Part shown: piece after piece, positions 26,293 to 34,578 of the stretch
How positions within the stretch are numbered: the stretch's first letter is position 1
How the letters are laid out: each line of letters begins with the position of its first letter
NCBI RefSeq assembly: GCF_030316855.1
Contig: NZ_JASZYR010000008.1
Location: 159,647 to 223,646, forward strand
Length of the DNA: 64,000 bases
Source: Variovorax sp. J22P240
Lineage (GTDB): Bacteria > Pseudomonadota > Gammaproteobacteria > Burkholderiales > Burkholderiaceae_C
Reading direction: 5' to 3'
Translations under genes and position numbers: made by a program
The notes under the pieces: generated by a model
What the model saw: only the letters and a program-made list of their open reading frames with translations
The model's database searches: none
Told to the model about the DNA's origin: nothing

Positions 26293-27549
26293 TCAGAAGT
26301 CCACCGCATCCCGAATGATCGGGCAGGTCATGCAATGGCCGCCGCCACGGCCGCGGCCGAGTTCGGCGCCCACGATGGTCACCACCTCGATGCCCTGCTT
26401 GCGCAGCAGCGTGTTGGTGTAGGTATTGCGGTCGTACGCATAAACCACGCCCGGCGAAGCGCACACCAGGTTCGCGCCACTGTCCCACTGGGTGCGCTCA
26501 CGCTGGTAGTCGCTGCCGCCGGCCTCCACCACACGCAGCTTCTTGAAGCCCAGCGCCTGCGCCACGACGTCGACGAAGGGCTTGTTCTCCGCGTGCAGTT
26601 CGACCCCGCTCGGATGGCTGCTCGGACGGTAGGAGTAGGTGCGCGTCTGGTTCATGAAGTCGGGCGCTAGCAGCACGCAGTCGCGGTCGGCGAAGGTGAA
26701 GACGGTGTCCAGGTGCATCGCCGCACGGATCTTGGGCATGGCCGCAACGATGACGCGCTCGGCCGCGCCTTTCTTGAACAGGGTGGCCGCGAGTTGGCTG
26801 ATGGCCTGGCGCGAAGTGCGCTCGCTCATGCCGATAAGGACGTTGCCCTTGCCGATGGGCATGACGTCACCTCCTTCGAGGGTCGCGAGGCCATGGTCTT
26901 CGGTCGGGTCGCCCCACCACACGTTGACCTTGCCAGCGAAATCAGGATGGAACTTGTAAATGGAGGTGGTGAGGATGGTCTCTTCGTGGCGTGCGGGCCA
27001 GTACAGCGGGTTGAGCGTGACGCCGCCGTAGATCCAGCAGGTCGTGTCACGGGTGTAGAGGGTGTTGGGCAGGGGCGGTAGGAGGTACTCGGTGGCACCG
27101 GCGGCTTCGCGGGCGACTTCCAGTGCCTTGCCGCCGTGCGCATCCGGAAAGTCGTGGGTCGAAAGGCCACCGATCAAGGTCTCGGCCAGCGCGCGGTTGT
27201 CGAGTCCTTCGAGGTAGCTGCGAAGTTCATCGATAAAGCCGAGGCCGACCTGGTTGGGCACGACCTGGTTGTCGAGGACCCACTTCTTGCCTTCCGGCAC
27301 CGCGACGGTTTCGGCGAGCAGGTTGTGCATCTCGAGGACCTCGACGCCGCGGTCGCGCATCTTGGTGACGAAGTCGAAGTGGTCGCGCTTGGCGTTCTCG
27401 ACCCACAGCACGTCGTCGAAGAGCAGTTGGTCGCAATTGCTGGGAGTGAGGCGTGAATGCGCCAGGCCCGGGGCGCACACCATCACCTTGCGCAGTTGGC
27501 CTACTTCGGAGTGAACACCGAATGCGGTGGGTTTTGTCTCTGTTGCCAT
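26293..27549 (-). CDS. arcA: Arginine deiminase
   Basis: Enzyme of 418 aa, the usual size of ArcA. It hydrolyses arginine to citrulline and ammonia. Guanidine-binding and catalytic motifs are all visible: NTLYTRDTTCWI, GGDVMPIG, HLDTVFTF (catalytic His), and the nucleophilic Cys in GRGRGGGHCMTCPIIRD. AGGAGA precedes the ATG at 27549. It follows the antiporter gene arcD by 34 bp. The usual partners arcB (ornithine carbamoyltransferase) and arcC (carbamate kinase) are not downstream; the next gene on the strand is the RND adaptor. Confidence 0.95.
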   Translation of the reverse strand: MATETKPTAFGVHSEVGQLRKVMVCAPGLAHSRLTPSNCDQLLFDDVLWVENAKRDHFDFVTKMRDRGVEVLEMHNLLAETVAVPEGKKWVLDNQVVPNQVGLGFIDELRSYLEGLDNRALAETLIGGLSTHDFPDAHGGKALEVAREAAGATEYLLPPLPNTLYTRDTTCWIYGGVTLNPLYWPARHEETILTTSIYKFHPDFAGKVNVWWGDPTEDHGLATLEGGDVMPIGKGNVLIGMSERTSRQAISQLAATLFKKGAAERVIVAAMPKIRAAMHLDTVFTFADRDCVLLAPDFMNQTRTYSYRPSSHPSGVELHAENKPFVDVVAQALGFKKLRVVEAGGSDYQRERTQWDSGANLVCASPGVVYAYDRNTYTNTLLRKQGIEVVTIVGAELGRGRGGGHCMTCPIIRDAVDF

Positions 27550-27583
27550 GACGTTCTCCTGTGTGTGTACCCAGCCGGAATGG

Positions 27584-29008
27584 CTAGATGGTGATGTAAC
27601 CCGTCGCGAGCCAGTAGATGCCGACGACGGCACCGATGACGGCGAGGATGAAGATGATCCAGTCCGATGCCTTGGTGAACACCGGCAGGTTTTGCTCGCG
27701 GCGACACCAGAAGTAGAGCGCCGTGCCCGGCGCATACAGGACGGCCGAGAGGACGATGAACTTCATGCCGCCGGCATAGAGCAGGAAAGCCGTGTAGGCC
27801 GTTGCGACGATCGCAATGATGAGGTCGCGCGTACGCTCCTCGGGCCGCACGTCATAACCTTCTCGACGCTTCGTCAGTTGAAGGCCGTAGCCTGCCACCA
27901 GGAGGAAAGGGATCAACGCCATCGCACTGGTCAGGTTCAGCATCAGCGAGAACGCATCGCGCGACCAGTAGGTGGTGATGACGATGAGCTGCACGATGAT
28001 GTTCGTCGCCCACAGGGCCACCACGGGCACCTTGTTCTTGTTCTCCTTGGCGAAAGCCTTCGGCATGTCCTTGGTCTTGGCCGCAGCGAAAAGCACTTCG
28101 GCGCAAATCAGCGACCACGCCAGATACGCGCCCAGTACTGAGACGATCAGCCCCAAGCTCACGAAGACTGCGCCCCACGGACCGACCACAGCCTCGAGAA
28201 CGGTCGCCATCGACGGCTGGCGCATGACGGCCACGTCGGGCCGCTCCAGCACGGCATAGGGAAGCAATGTGACCAGCACCATGAGGGTGGTGACCACGAC
28301 GAAGCCGGTGATGGTGGCGGCTCCCACATCGGAGCGCTCCTTCGCGTAGCGCGAATACACGCTCGCGCCTTCGATCCCGAGGAAGACGAAGACAGTGACC
28401 AGCATGGTCGCGCGCACTTGCTCGAAGATGCCCCCTTCCAGGCCCGCCCCATAGAAGTTGAAGCGGAACATGTCCATCTTGAAGGCGAAGATCAGGATCA
28501 CGATGAAGACCAGGATCGGAATGACCTTGGCGATCGTGACGACGGTGTTGATGAACGCCGCCTGCTGGACCCCACGCAGGATCATGAAGTGGAAAAGCCA
28601 GATGCCGACCGATGCCACCACGATCGCGACGACCGTGTTCCCGTCGCCGAAGACCGGAAAGAACGCACCCAGCGTGGACTTGATCAACACCCAGTACGAC
28701 ACGTTGCCGATGCAGCTGCCGATCCAGTAGCCGAAAGCGGAGAGAAAGCCGGGGTAGTCGCCGAAGCCGGCCTTGGCATAGGCGAAGACGCCGGCGTCGA
28801 GGTCGGGTTTGCGCTCGGCGAGCGACTGGAAGACCCGCGCCAGCATGTACATGCCGGTGCCGGCAATGAGCCACGCGATGACCGCGCCGAACGGACCGGT
28901 GGCATTCGCGAAGGTGCGCGGCAACGAGAAGATCCCCGCACCGACCATGCCACCCACCACCATCGCGGTGAGCTGCATTCGCGACATTTTCTGCTCAGTC
29001 GAAGCCAT
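27584..29008 (-). CDS. arcD: Arginine/ornithine (basic amino acid) antiporter
   Basis: APC-family antiporter of 474 aa with about 12 helices. It begins with MQLTAMVVGGMVGAGIFSLPR, the G-A-G-I-F substrate-binding break of helix 1. The length and the segments KAGFGDYPGFLSAFGYWIG and SRYAKERSDVGAATITGF match the ArcD/YdgI basic-amino-acid antiporter group that exchanges arginine for ornithine or another product. GAGGAA lies before the ATG. It is probably transcribed with arcA. The 172-bp upstream gap contains an inverted repeat (29104-29122). Confidence 0.9.
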   Translation of the reverse strand: MASTEQKMSRMQLTAMVVGGMVGAGIFSLPRTFANATGPFGAVIAWLIAGTGMYMLARVFQSLAERKPDLDAGVFAYAKAGFGDYPGFLSAFGYWIGSCIGNVSYWVLIKSTLGAFFPVFGDGNTVVAIVVASVGIWLFHFMILRGVQQAAFINTVVTIAKVIPILVFIVILIFAFKMDMFRFNFYGAGLEGGIFEQVRATMLVTVFVFLGIEGASVYSRYAKERSDVGAATITGFVVVTTLMVLVTLLPYAVLERPDVAVMRQPSMATVLEAVVGPWGAVFVSLGLIVSVLGAYLAWSLICAEVLFAAAKTKDMPKAFAKENKNKVPVVALWATNIIVQLIVITTYWSRDAFSLMLNLTSAMALIPFLLVAGYGLQLTKRREGYDVRPEERTRDLIIAIVATAYTAFLLYAGGMKFIVLSAVLYAPGTALYFWCRREQNLPVFTKASDWIIFILAVIGAVVGIYWLATGYITI

Positions 29009-29103
29009 GGCATTTCCTCACTCGTTGAATGTTTGGAACTTCGCTCCCTGAGGGCTCGTGTCGCGCCAGCGCGATCACGGCTCATGTCTACAACCCGGTG
29101 CGA

Positions 29104-29122
29104 ATGAGCATCAGTGGCTCAT
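29104..29122. repeat. Inverted repeat upstream of arcD
   Basis: ATGAGC (29104-29109) and GCTCAT (29117-29122) form a perfect 6-bp inverted repeat with a 7-bp spacer. The half-site GGCTCATG recurs at 29079-29086. It is a candidate operator for the arcDA unit, but no regulator is assigned. Confidence 0.35.
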
Positions 29123-29180
29123 GGGCCTTTGTCAATAGCACCATCGGGCACCGCTCCGGCCACTGCGGAAAGCGAAAAAA

Positions 29181-30533
29181 TCAGAAGGCCTTGCGCACGT
29201 TGATCCACACCTCGGTCGAGCTGTAGTTGAAGCCCACCGAATTGCTCTGGTCCCGAATCCAGAGAATCTCCGGACGCAGCGTCCAGGTCGGCACGAATTC
29301 CCAGACCAGGTAGGCGCCGACTTCGTAGAGGTTGTCCCTGCGCCGCAGGATGACAGTGTTGTCGAGCGTATCGGGATGAAAGTGAACGTTGTCGGCGTTG
29401 AAGGAATCGCGCTCCCACCACGCGAAAGTGCCCCAGCTCAGCTTGTTGTTCACAGTGAAATCGAGGGAAACGGTCGCGCCATAGACGTCCGAGTCGCCGT
29501 CGGGCCGGCTCGTCGCATAGTTGTGCCCGGCGTGCCCCGTCACGGAAAAGCTTCCCTTGCCATCCATGAACGACCGAACCCAGCCGGCAGAGACCAGGGC
29601 GGTGGTGCGGCTTCTGTCGCGCAGATTGCCTTCGGGGTATCTGCGCCGCCGCACATCCGCGCCGAGCGTGAACTGGTTGTCGGGGTCGTAGCGCATGCGG
29701 TAGTCGGTGAAGATGGAAACATCGTTGCGGTAGTCGCTGTCGCCGCGGTAACTGGTCCTGCCCCTGAACCCGGCCGCGAGGTTGTTGTCGCCCAGGGTCT
29801 TGCTGCCTGCGAGGCTCCAGCGCAGGTCGGAATCGTTTCTGCTCTCGGAGTTGTCGTAGTACCTGAACCGGTAGTCCAGGTTCGCGTCGATCGCATAGCC
29901 GTTCTGCAAGGCGTAGTTCACGCCCCCGCCCACACGCGCGTTGTAGAAGGTGTCGCGCCGGTCGCCGCCGCCGAACGCGTCCGTGCCGCGCGTCGAGTTC
30001 ACCCGATAGCGGCCAACGCCTGTTTCCGCGTAGCCGAAGCCCGTCAGCGCCCGCCCTTCGTCGAGAGACTGTCGCGCTGCCTGGTCGTAGATCTCGACCT
30101 GGGACAGAACGTCGGGCGGCAGGTTGTCGAAGCGCAGCACTGTCTCGAACTCGATCTTCGCCTCCGCGTACTTTCCGAGTGCGAAGTAGGCGCGGCCCAG
30201 CGCGAGATGCGCGGCGACGTTGTCCGGTCGCGCCGCAAGACTGCGCTCGAACAGCGCCTTCGCTTTTTCGCCGCGCTGCGTGCCCAGTGCAGCACGGCCG
30301 AGCAAGTAGGTGAAGGTGGCGTCGTTCGAGTTGGCGTCCTCGAACGGCGCGAGCAGATCGTAGGCTTCCTGGTACTTGCCGTCGCGCACCAGTTGCTCGG
30401 CACGTGGAACATCGGGATCGGCGGCGAAGGCCGCGTTGGCAGTCAGCACCACCATCGACACGGCGAACGCTCGGGCGACGGAGCGCCAGGGTGAAAGTGT
30501 TCGGCCACGGCATTCGGAACGGATCTCGATCAT
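29181..30533 (-). CDS. TPR plus outer-membrane barrel protein, Slam-like
   Basis: Protein of 450 aa. A signal peptide (VARAFAVSMVVLTANAAFAA) is followed by three TPR-like helical pairs (residues about 40-165: AEQLVRDGKYQEAYDLL, AALGTQRGEKAKALFERSL, LGRAYFALGKYAEAKIEFE). A C-terminal barrel of about 280 aa has alternating aromatic strands and ends in VRKAF with a terminal Phe, as outer-membrane proteins do. The order TPR then barrel is that of surface lipoprotein assembly modifiers (Slam); YaiO- or PgaA-like proteins are alternatives. The start at 30533 follows GAGGAGA. No partner lipoprotein is adjacent. Confidence 0.7.
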   Translation of the reverse strand: MIEIRSECRGRTLSPWRSVARAFAVSMVVLTANAAFAADPDVPRAEQLVRDGKYQEAYDLLAPFEDANSNDATFTYLLGRAALGTQRGEKAKALFERSLAARPDNVAAHLALGRAYFALGKYAEAKIEFETVLRFDNLPPDVLSQVEIYDQAARQSLDEGRALTGFGYAETGVGRYRVNSTRGTDAFGGGDRRDTFYNARVGGGVNYALQNGYAIDANLDYRFRYYDNSESRNDSDLRWSLAGSKTLGDNNLAAGFRGRTSYRGDSDYRNDVSIFTDYRMRYDPDNQFTLGADVRRRRYPEGNLRDRSRTTALVSAGWVRSFMDGKGSFSVTGHAGHNYATSRPDGDSDVYGATVSLDFTVNNKLSWGTFAWWERDSFNADNVHFHPDTLDNTVILRRRDNLYEVGAYLVWEFVPTWTLRPEILWIRDQSNSVGFNYSSTEVWINVRKAF

Positions 30534-30624
30534 CGTGAATGTCTCCTCGGATGCTTGGACCCCCCCTGAGAAAACATTAGACACCTGACGCCGAGCCACA
30601 TGCAATGCGGCCGAAGTGCAGATC

Positions 30625-31671
30625 TCAGGGCTGGCCGCTGCGCGACAGCAGCACGGCGAAGGGCCGCGTGCCGGGAAACTCCGAGAAGATGATGGTCAAC
30701 ATCGCGGTGATCGGCACCGCCAGGAAGGCGCCGGGCACACCCCACAACGCCACCCAGACCGCGAGGCTCACCAGGATCGCGAACGGGCTGAGATTGAGCG
30801 AGTTCCCCATGACATACGGGTCAATGAAGTTGCCGATGACGAACTGAATGACGGTCAGCCAGAGCAGGATCGGAACGACGTGCGACGCATCGCCGAACTG
30901 TGCAAGTGCCATTGCGCCGGGCAGCAGCACACTCAGGAACGAGCCGATGTACGGGACGAAATTCAGCAGCACGATCATCACCGCCCAGAACGGCGCGAAC
31001 TCGAGCCCCGTGAACCGCATGACCGCGTAACTCAGCACACCGAGCAGCACGCCGAGGAAGGTCTTGAGGGCCAGATAGGCGCCCACTCTCGAATTGATGT
31101 CCGCAATCACCTGCCTGATGCGCTGCGCATGTTGCGGGCTGCTTGCAATGCTCGAGATCTTCGCGTCGAGATGGGCCCGCTCCACGAGGAGGAAGCAGGC
31201 ATAGAGCGCCACGATCACCACGCTGGCGAAAATCGACGATACGGACGACAGCGCTGACCCGACCAGTCGCTGAAGGCTCACCTGCGCGAGAAGGTCGCGC
31301 CGCAAGGTCGTCCATGTCGGCTCCGCCTCGACGTGGAAGAAGATGGCCACTTGCTGCACTGCCGCGAGCAGCGATTCCTGGTAGCGCGGTGCCTGGGCAA
31401 TGACGCTGTCCTTGCTCGCGAGGATGGTGTAGACGACCATGAACAGGCCGAACGCGATGATCAGCACCGACAGGATGGAGATGACGAAGGGCGGAAGCGC
31501 GGGTCCGACCAGCGGGATCCGGGCGATCAGCCGCGCGAGGCCGAGGATCACGTACACCACGAAGACGCTGAACATGATGGGGACGAACACGTCGCGCCCG
31601 ATGTAGCAGATCCAACCGATCATCAGCGCAATGGCCGTTCCATACACGAAGGTTTGAAACCGTTGGTTCAT
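30625..31671 (-). CDS. AI-2E family transporter (PerM/TqsA-like)
   Basis: Integral membrane protein of 348 aa. It has two N-terminal helix pairs, a central amphipathic region (about 95-160) and a C-terminal group of helices. The AI-2E signature lies in FWAVMIVLLNFVPYIGSFLSVLLPG and FVIGNFIDPYVMGNSLNLSPFAIL. Members export AI-2 or exchange Na+/Li+ for protons; the substrate here is open. It stands alone between the barrel protein and the TonB-like lipoprotein. Confidence 0.9.
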   Translation of the reverse strand: MNQRFQTFVYGTAIALMIGWICYIGRDVFVPIMFSVFVVYVILGLARLIARIPLVGPALPPFVISILSVLIIAFGLFMVVYTILASKDSVIAQAPRYQESLLAAVQQVAIFFHVEAEPTWTTLRRDLLAQVSLQRLVGSALSSVSSIFASVVIVALYACFLLVERAHLDAKISSIASSPQHAQRIRQVIADINSRVGAYLALKTFLGVLLGVLSYAVMRFTGLEFAPFWAVMIVLLNFVPYIGSFLSVLLPGAMALAQFGDASHVVPILLWLTVIQFVIGNFIDPYVMGNSLNLSPFAILVSLAVWVALWGVPGAFLAVPITAMLTIIFSEFPGTRPFAVLLSRSGQP

Positions 31672-31782
31672 CTTGAGTGCAGCTCCGCGGGTCGGGGCAT
31701 GGCCGGGTCGGCCGTGTCAGGGCGAACTCATCTTATGTGAAGGCACGCCAAGCGCGGAGCGCATCAAAGATGCGACAGCACC

Positions 31783-32169
31783 CTAGTTGAGCGTCGGCTG
31801 CGGAGGCGGCGACGTGATGAAGAAGCGCATCGGCACCTCTCGCCAGACCACCCTGCCGTCATCGGGCGTCGGCTTGAATTTCCATTTCCATATTGTTTCG
31901 GTGGCCGAGCGATCGAGTCGTGCATAGCCGCTCGATTGCTTGACCTCGACGGCCACCGGCCGGCCATCCGGCGTCGTTCGCACGTGCAGCAGCACCGTTC
32001 CCTGCTCACCCTTCTCTCGCGATTCAGCTGGATACGGGGCGTTCGGATTGGGCGGACTCGGCGCCCATTCGCCAGGTTGCGCAGCAGGCGGTGCAGCGCA
32101 AGCAATCAGCAGCGCAGCGACGCCGCTCGCAACCATGGCCTTGCCGAACGGCCAGTTTCGGATATTCAT
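31783..32169 (-). CDS. TonB C-terminal-domain lipoprotein
   Basis: Protein of 128 aa with a lipoprotein signal (ALLIAC) followed by a short Pro-rich linker and a TonB C-terminal domain. In the domain, YPAESREKGEQGTVLLHVRTTPDGRPVAVEVKQSSGYARLDRSATETIWKWKF has the typical Y-P-x2-x-R-x2-G and S-G...LD-x-A-x5-W-x-F signature. Classical TonB is anchored by an N-terminal helix and a long periplasmic Pro-rich arm; here the anchor is a lipid and the arm is about 25 residues. It may therefore not reach outer-membrane receptors. GGGAGAT supports the start at 32169. Confidence 0.82.
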   Translation of the reverse strand: MNIRNWPFGKAMVASGVAALLIACAAPPAAQPGEWAPSPPNPNAPYPAESREKGEQGTVLLHVRTTPDGRPVAVEVKQSSGYARLDRSATETIWKWKFKPTPDDGRVVWREVPMRFFITSPPPQPTLN

Positions 32170-32275
32170 CGGATCTCCCTCTTCCCTTGTGAATGATGAG
32201 TCTTTGACGGCTCGAATGTCGCAGCGCGAATCCAGTCGTTCGCCGATGCTACCCGGCAGGCTCAGCGCGTTTCGA

Positions 32276-33304
32276 TCATCGAGGCTCGGCAGTCTCCATC
32301 GCCGCGTCGTACTTCCCCTCGCTCGCCGCACCATTGAGCCGTGCGCGCTTGCGCAGAGCGTCCTGGGCCTGGCGCGCCTGATCGGACTTCCCCTGCCACG
32401 CCTGCAGCGCCGGGTCCTGCAGTGCACGCCCATAGGAAAAGCTCAAGTTCCAGGGCTGTGGCCCCAGCCGGTTCAGGGCGTCCAGGTTGGCCGTCGCTTC
32501 GGCGGGTGACTGCCCTCCCGAGAGGAAGTTGATGCTCGGCACCGCGGCAGGCACCGAGCGCCGCAGCACGCGAAGGGTCAGCTCGGCCACCTCCGCTGGT
32601 GTCGACTGCCGTGCGTGGGTCTTTCCGGGCACCACCATGCTCGGCTTGAGCAGCATGTGCTCCAGCACCACGTGGTGCCGGTGCAGCGCATGGAAGACCT
32701 CGTGCAGCACCTCCTGCGTCACTTCGGCGCAGCGCGCGATCGTGTGGTCCCCGTCGATCAGCACTTCCGGCTCCACGATGGGCACCACGCCCAGTTCCTG
32801 GCATACGGCAGCGTAGCGCGCGAGTGCCTCCGCGTTGGCTTCGATCGCGGCTCGGCTGGGCAGTGTGCCGGAGACGTTGTAGACCGCGCGCCACTTGGCA
32901 AAGCGCGCACCCTGCTGCTTGTACCCCTGGAGGCGTTGCGCCAGCCCGTCCAGCCCCAGTGTGATTTCGTCGCCCGGTGCCAGTGCGAGCGGAATCTTGC
33001 CGGCATCGACCTTGATGCCCGGCACGATGCCTTGCCGCGCCGCCAGTTGTGGCAGCGGCTCGCCATCGTCGGCACGCTGCCCCAGCGTCTCCTCGTACAG
33101 GATGACGCCGCTCACGTGCTGGCCGAGGTCCGGCGTCGAGAGCAGCAGGCCGCGGTAGGCGCGCCGGTTGTCCTCCGTAGACTCCACGCCAATCGTCTTG
33201 AAACGCTTGGCGATCGTCGGACCGCTTTCGTCGGCGGCGAGGATGCCCCTGCCCTTCTGGACCAGCGCTTTCACTGTGGCTTCAAGTTCACTCGAAGTGG
33301 CCAT
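32276..33304 (-). CDS. Fructose-bisphosphate aldolase, class I
   Basis: Aldolase of 342 aa of the eukaryote-like class I (Schiff-base) type. LVQKGRGILAADESGPTIAKRF, GIVPGIKVDAGK, WRAVYNV, PIVEPEVL, and EHMLLKPSMVVPG with the Schiff-base Lys are all present. It cleaves fructose 1,6-bisphosphate in glycolysis or acts in reverse in gluconeogenesis. The start at 33304 (MATSSELEATVKAL) fits homologues. It follows serA by 86 bp on the same strand, so it may be part of a serC-serA-aldolase unit feeding triose phosphates toward serine (inference). Confidence 0.92.
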   Translation of the reverse strand: MATSSELEATVKALVQKGRGILAADESGPTIAKRFKTIGVESTEDNRRAYRGLLLSTPDLGQHVSGVILYEETLGQRADDGEPLPQLAARQGIVPGIKVDAGKIPLALAPGDEITLGLDGLAQRLQGYKQQGARFAKWRAVYNVSGTLPSRAAIEANAEALARYAAVCQELGVVPIVEPEVLIDGDHTIARCAEVTQEVLHEVFHALHRHHVVLEHMLLKPSMVVPGKTHARQSTPAEVAELTLRVLRRSVPAAVPSINFLSGGQSPAEATANLDALNRLGPQPWNLSFSYGRALQDPALQAWQGKSDQARQAQDALRKRARLNGAASEGKYDAAMETAEPR

Positions 33305-33390
33305 GGTGTGTCTCCAATCAGAGAGGCCAGTCTCCTGCCGGGAGGCGCTTCGATGCAAGTGCCCCTGTTGGGCGTGATGCCAAGACGAAG

Positions 33391-34578
33391 TCAGTCCGCA
33401 GCGCGCGGCAGGTAGCGCGCTGACAGAACCCCGTCGATCGAGGCGATGTCGGCCAGAACCGCCGGGCTCACGGCGCTGTCGATATCGACCAGCGTGTAGG
33501 CCATGTCGCCGCGCGACTTGTTGACCATGTTGTGGATGTTCAGCCCGGCATTCGCCATGGCGGTGGAAATCTGCCCGAGCATGTTGGGAACGTTGGCGTT
33601 GGCTATCGCCACGCGGTAAGCCGACTCTCGCCCCATGCTGACGCTCGGGAAGTTCACCGCATTGTCGATGTTGCCGTCCTCCAGGAAGTCGCGCAGTTGG
33701 TCGGCGACCATGACGGCGCAGTTCTCCTCCGCCTCGCGCGTGCAGGCGCCCAGGTGCGGCAGACACACGATGCGCTCATGTCCCAGCAACGCGGCGCTGG
33801 GAAAGTCGCACACATAGCGACCCAGGTGCCCCGCGGCCAGCGACGCCAGCACCGCATCGTTGCTGACCACGCCCTCGCGCGAGAAGTTCAGCAGCACCGC
33901 GCCGGGCGGCATCAGGCGGATGTTGTCCGCATTCACCATGTGGCGGGTGGCGTCCACCAGCGGCACGTGCAGGGTGACGAACTGCGCGTTGCGCAGCACG
34001 TCCGCCACGCTCGCTGCCTTTCGCACCTGCGATGGCAAGCTCCACGCGGCATCGACGGTGATGTCCGGGTCGTAGCCGAGCACGTTCATGCCCAACTTGA
34101 TGGCCGCATCGGCCACCAGGCAGCCGATCTTGCCCAGGCCCGCGATGCCCAGCGTCTGCCCGGCCAACTCGAAGCCGGCGAAGGCGCTCTTGCCGTTCTC
34201 GACCGTCTTTTCCATGTCGGCTCGGCCAGGACCCAGTTCGTCGACGAAGCGCAAGGCGCCGGAGAGGTTGCGCGCAGCCATCAGCATGGCCGCTAGCACC
34301 AGTTCCTTGACGGCATTGGCGTTGGCGCCCGGCGCATTGAACACCGGCACGCCTCGCTCGCTCATGGCCTTGACCGGGATATTGTTGGTGCCGGCGCCGG
34401 CGCGGGCGATGGCTCGCACGCTGTGCGGGATGACCATCGCGTGCATGTCGGCCGAGCGCACCAGCACCGCATCGGGCGCCGTCACGTTCTTGCCCGTCAC
34501 ATAGCGATCGGCCGGCAGGCGCTGGAGACCTTTGGCCGAGACCTCGTTGAGCACCAGGATCTGGAGCCGGTCAGCCAT
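33391..34578 (-). CDS. serA: D-3-phosphoglycerate dehydrogenase, short ACT form
   Basis: Enzyme of 395 aa that oxidises 3-phosphoglycerate with NAD in serine synthesis. It has the Rossmann motif GLGKIG, the Arg in LLNFSREGVV, the His in CLPHLGACTREAEE, and a C-terminal ACT domain (NVPNMLGQISTAMANAGLNIHNMVNKS) for serine feedback. The SerA variant without the long intervening domain fits the length. The start overlaps the end of serC by 8 bp, so the two genes are translationally coupled. Confidence 0.93.
   Translation of the reverse strand: MADRLQILVLNEVSAKGLQRLPADRYVTGKNVTAPDAVLVRSADMHAMVIPHSVRAIARAGAGTNNIPVKAMSERGVPVFNAPGANANAVKELVLAAMLMAARNLSGALRFVDELGPGRADMEKTVENGKSAFAGFELAGQTLGIAGLGKIGCLVADAAIKLGMNVLGYDPDITVDAAWSLPSQVRKAASVADVLRNAQFVTLHVPLVDATRHMVNADNIRLMPPGAVLLNFSREGVVSNDAVLASLAAGHLGRYVCDFPSAALLGHERIVCLPHLGACTREAEENCAVMVADQLRDFLEDGNIDNAVNFPSVSMGRESAYRVAIANANVPNMLGQISTAMANAGLNIHNMVNKSRGDMAYTLVDIDSAVSPAVLADIASIDGVLSARYLPRAAD

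Noticed and set aside
31760..31774. Hairpin CGCATC-AAA-GATGCG after the TonB-domain gene as terminator
   Set aside because: The stem is only six pairs and no T-run follows on the minus strand.
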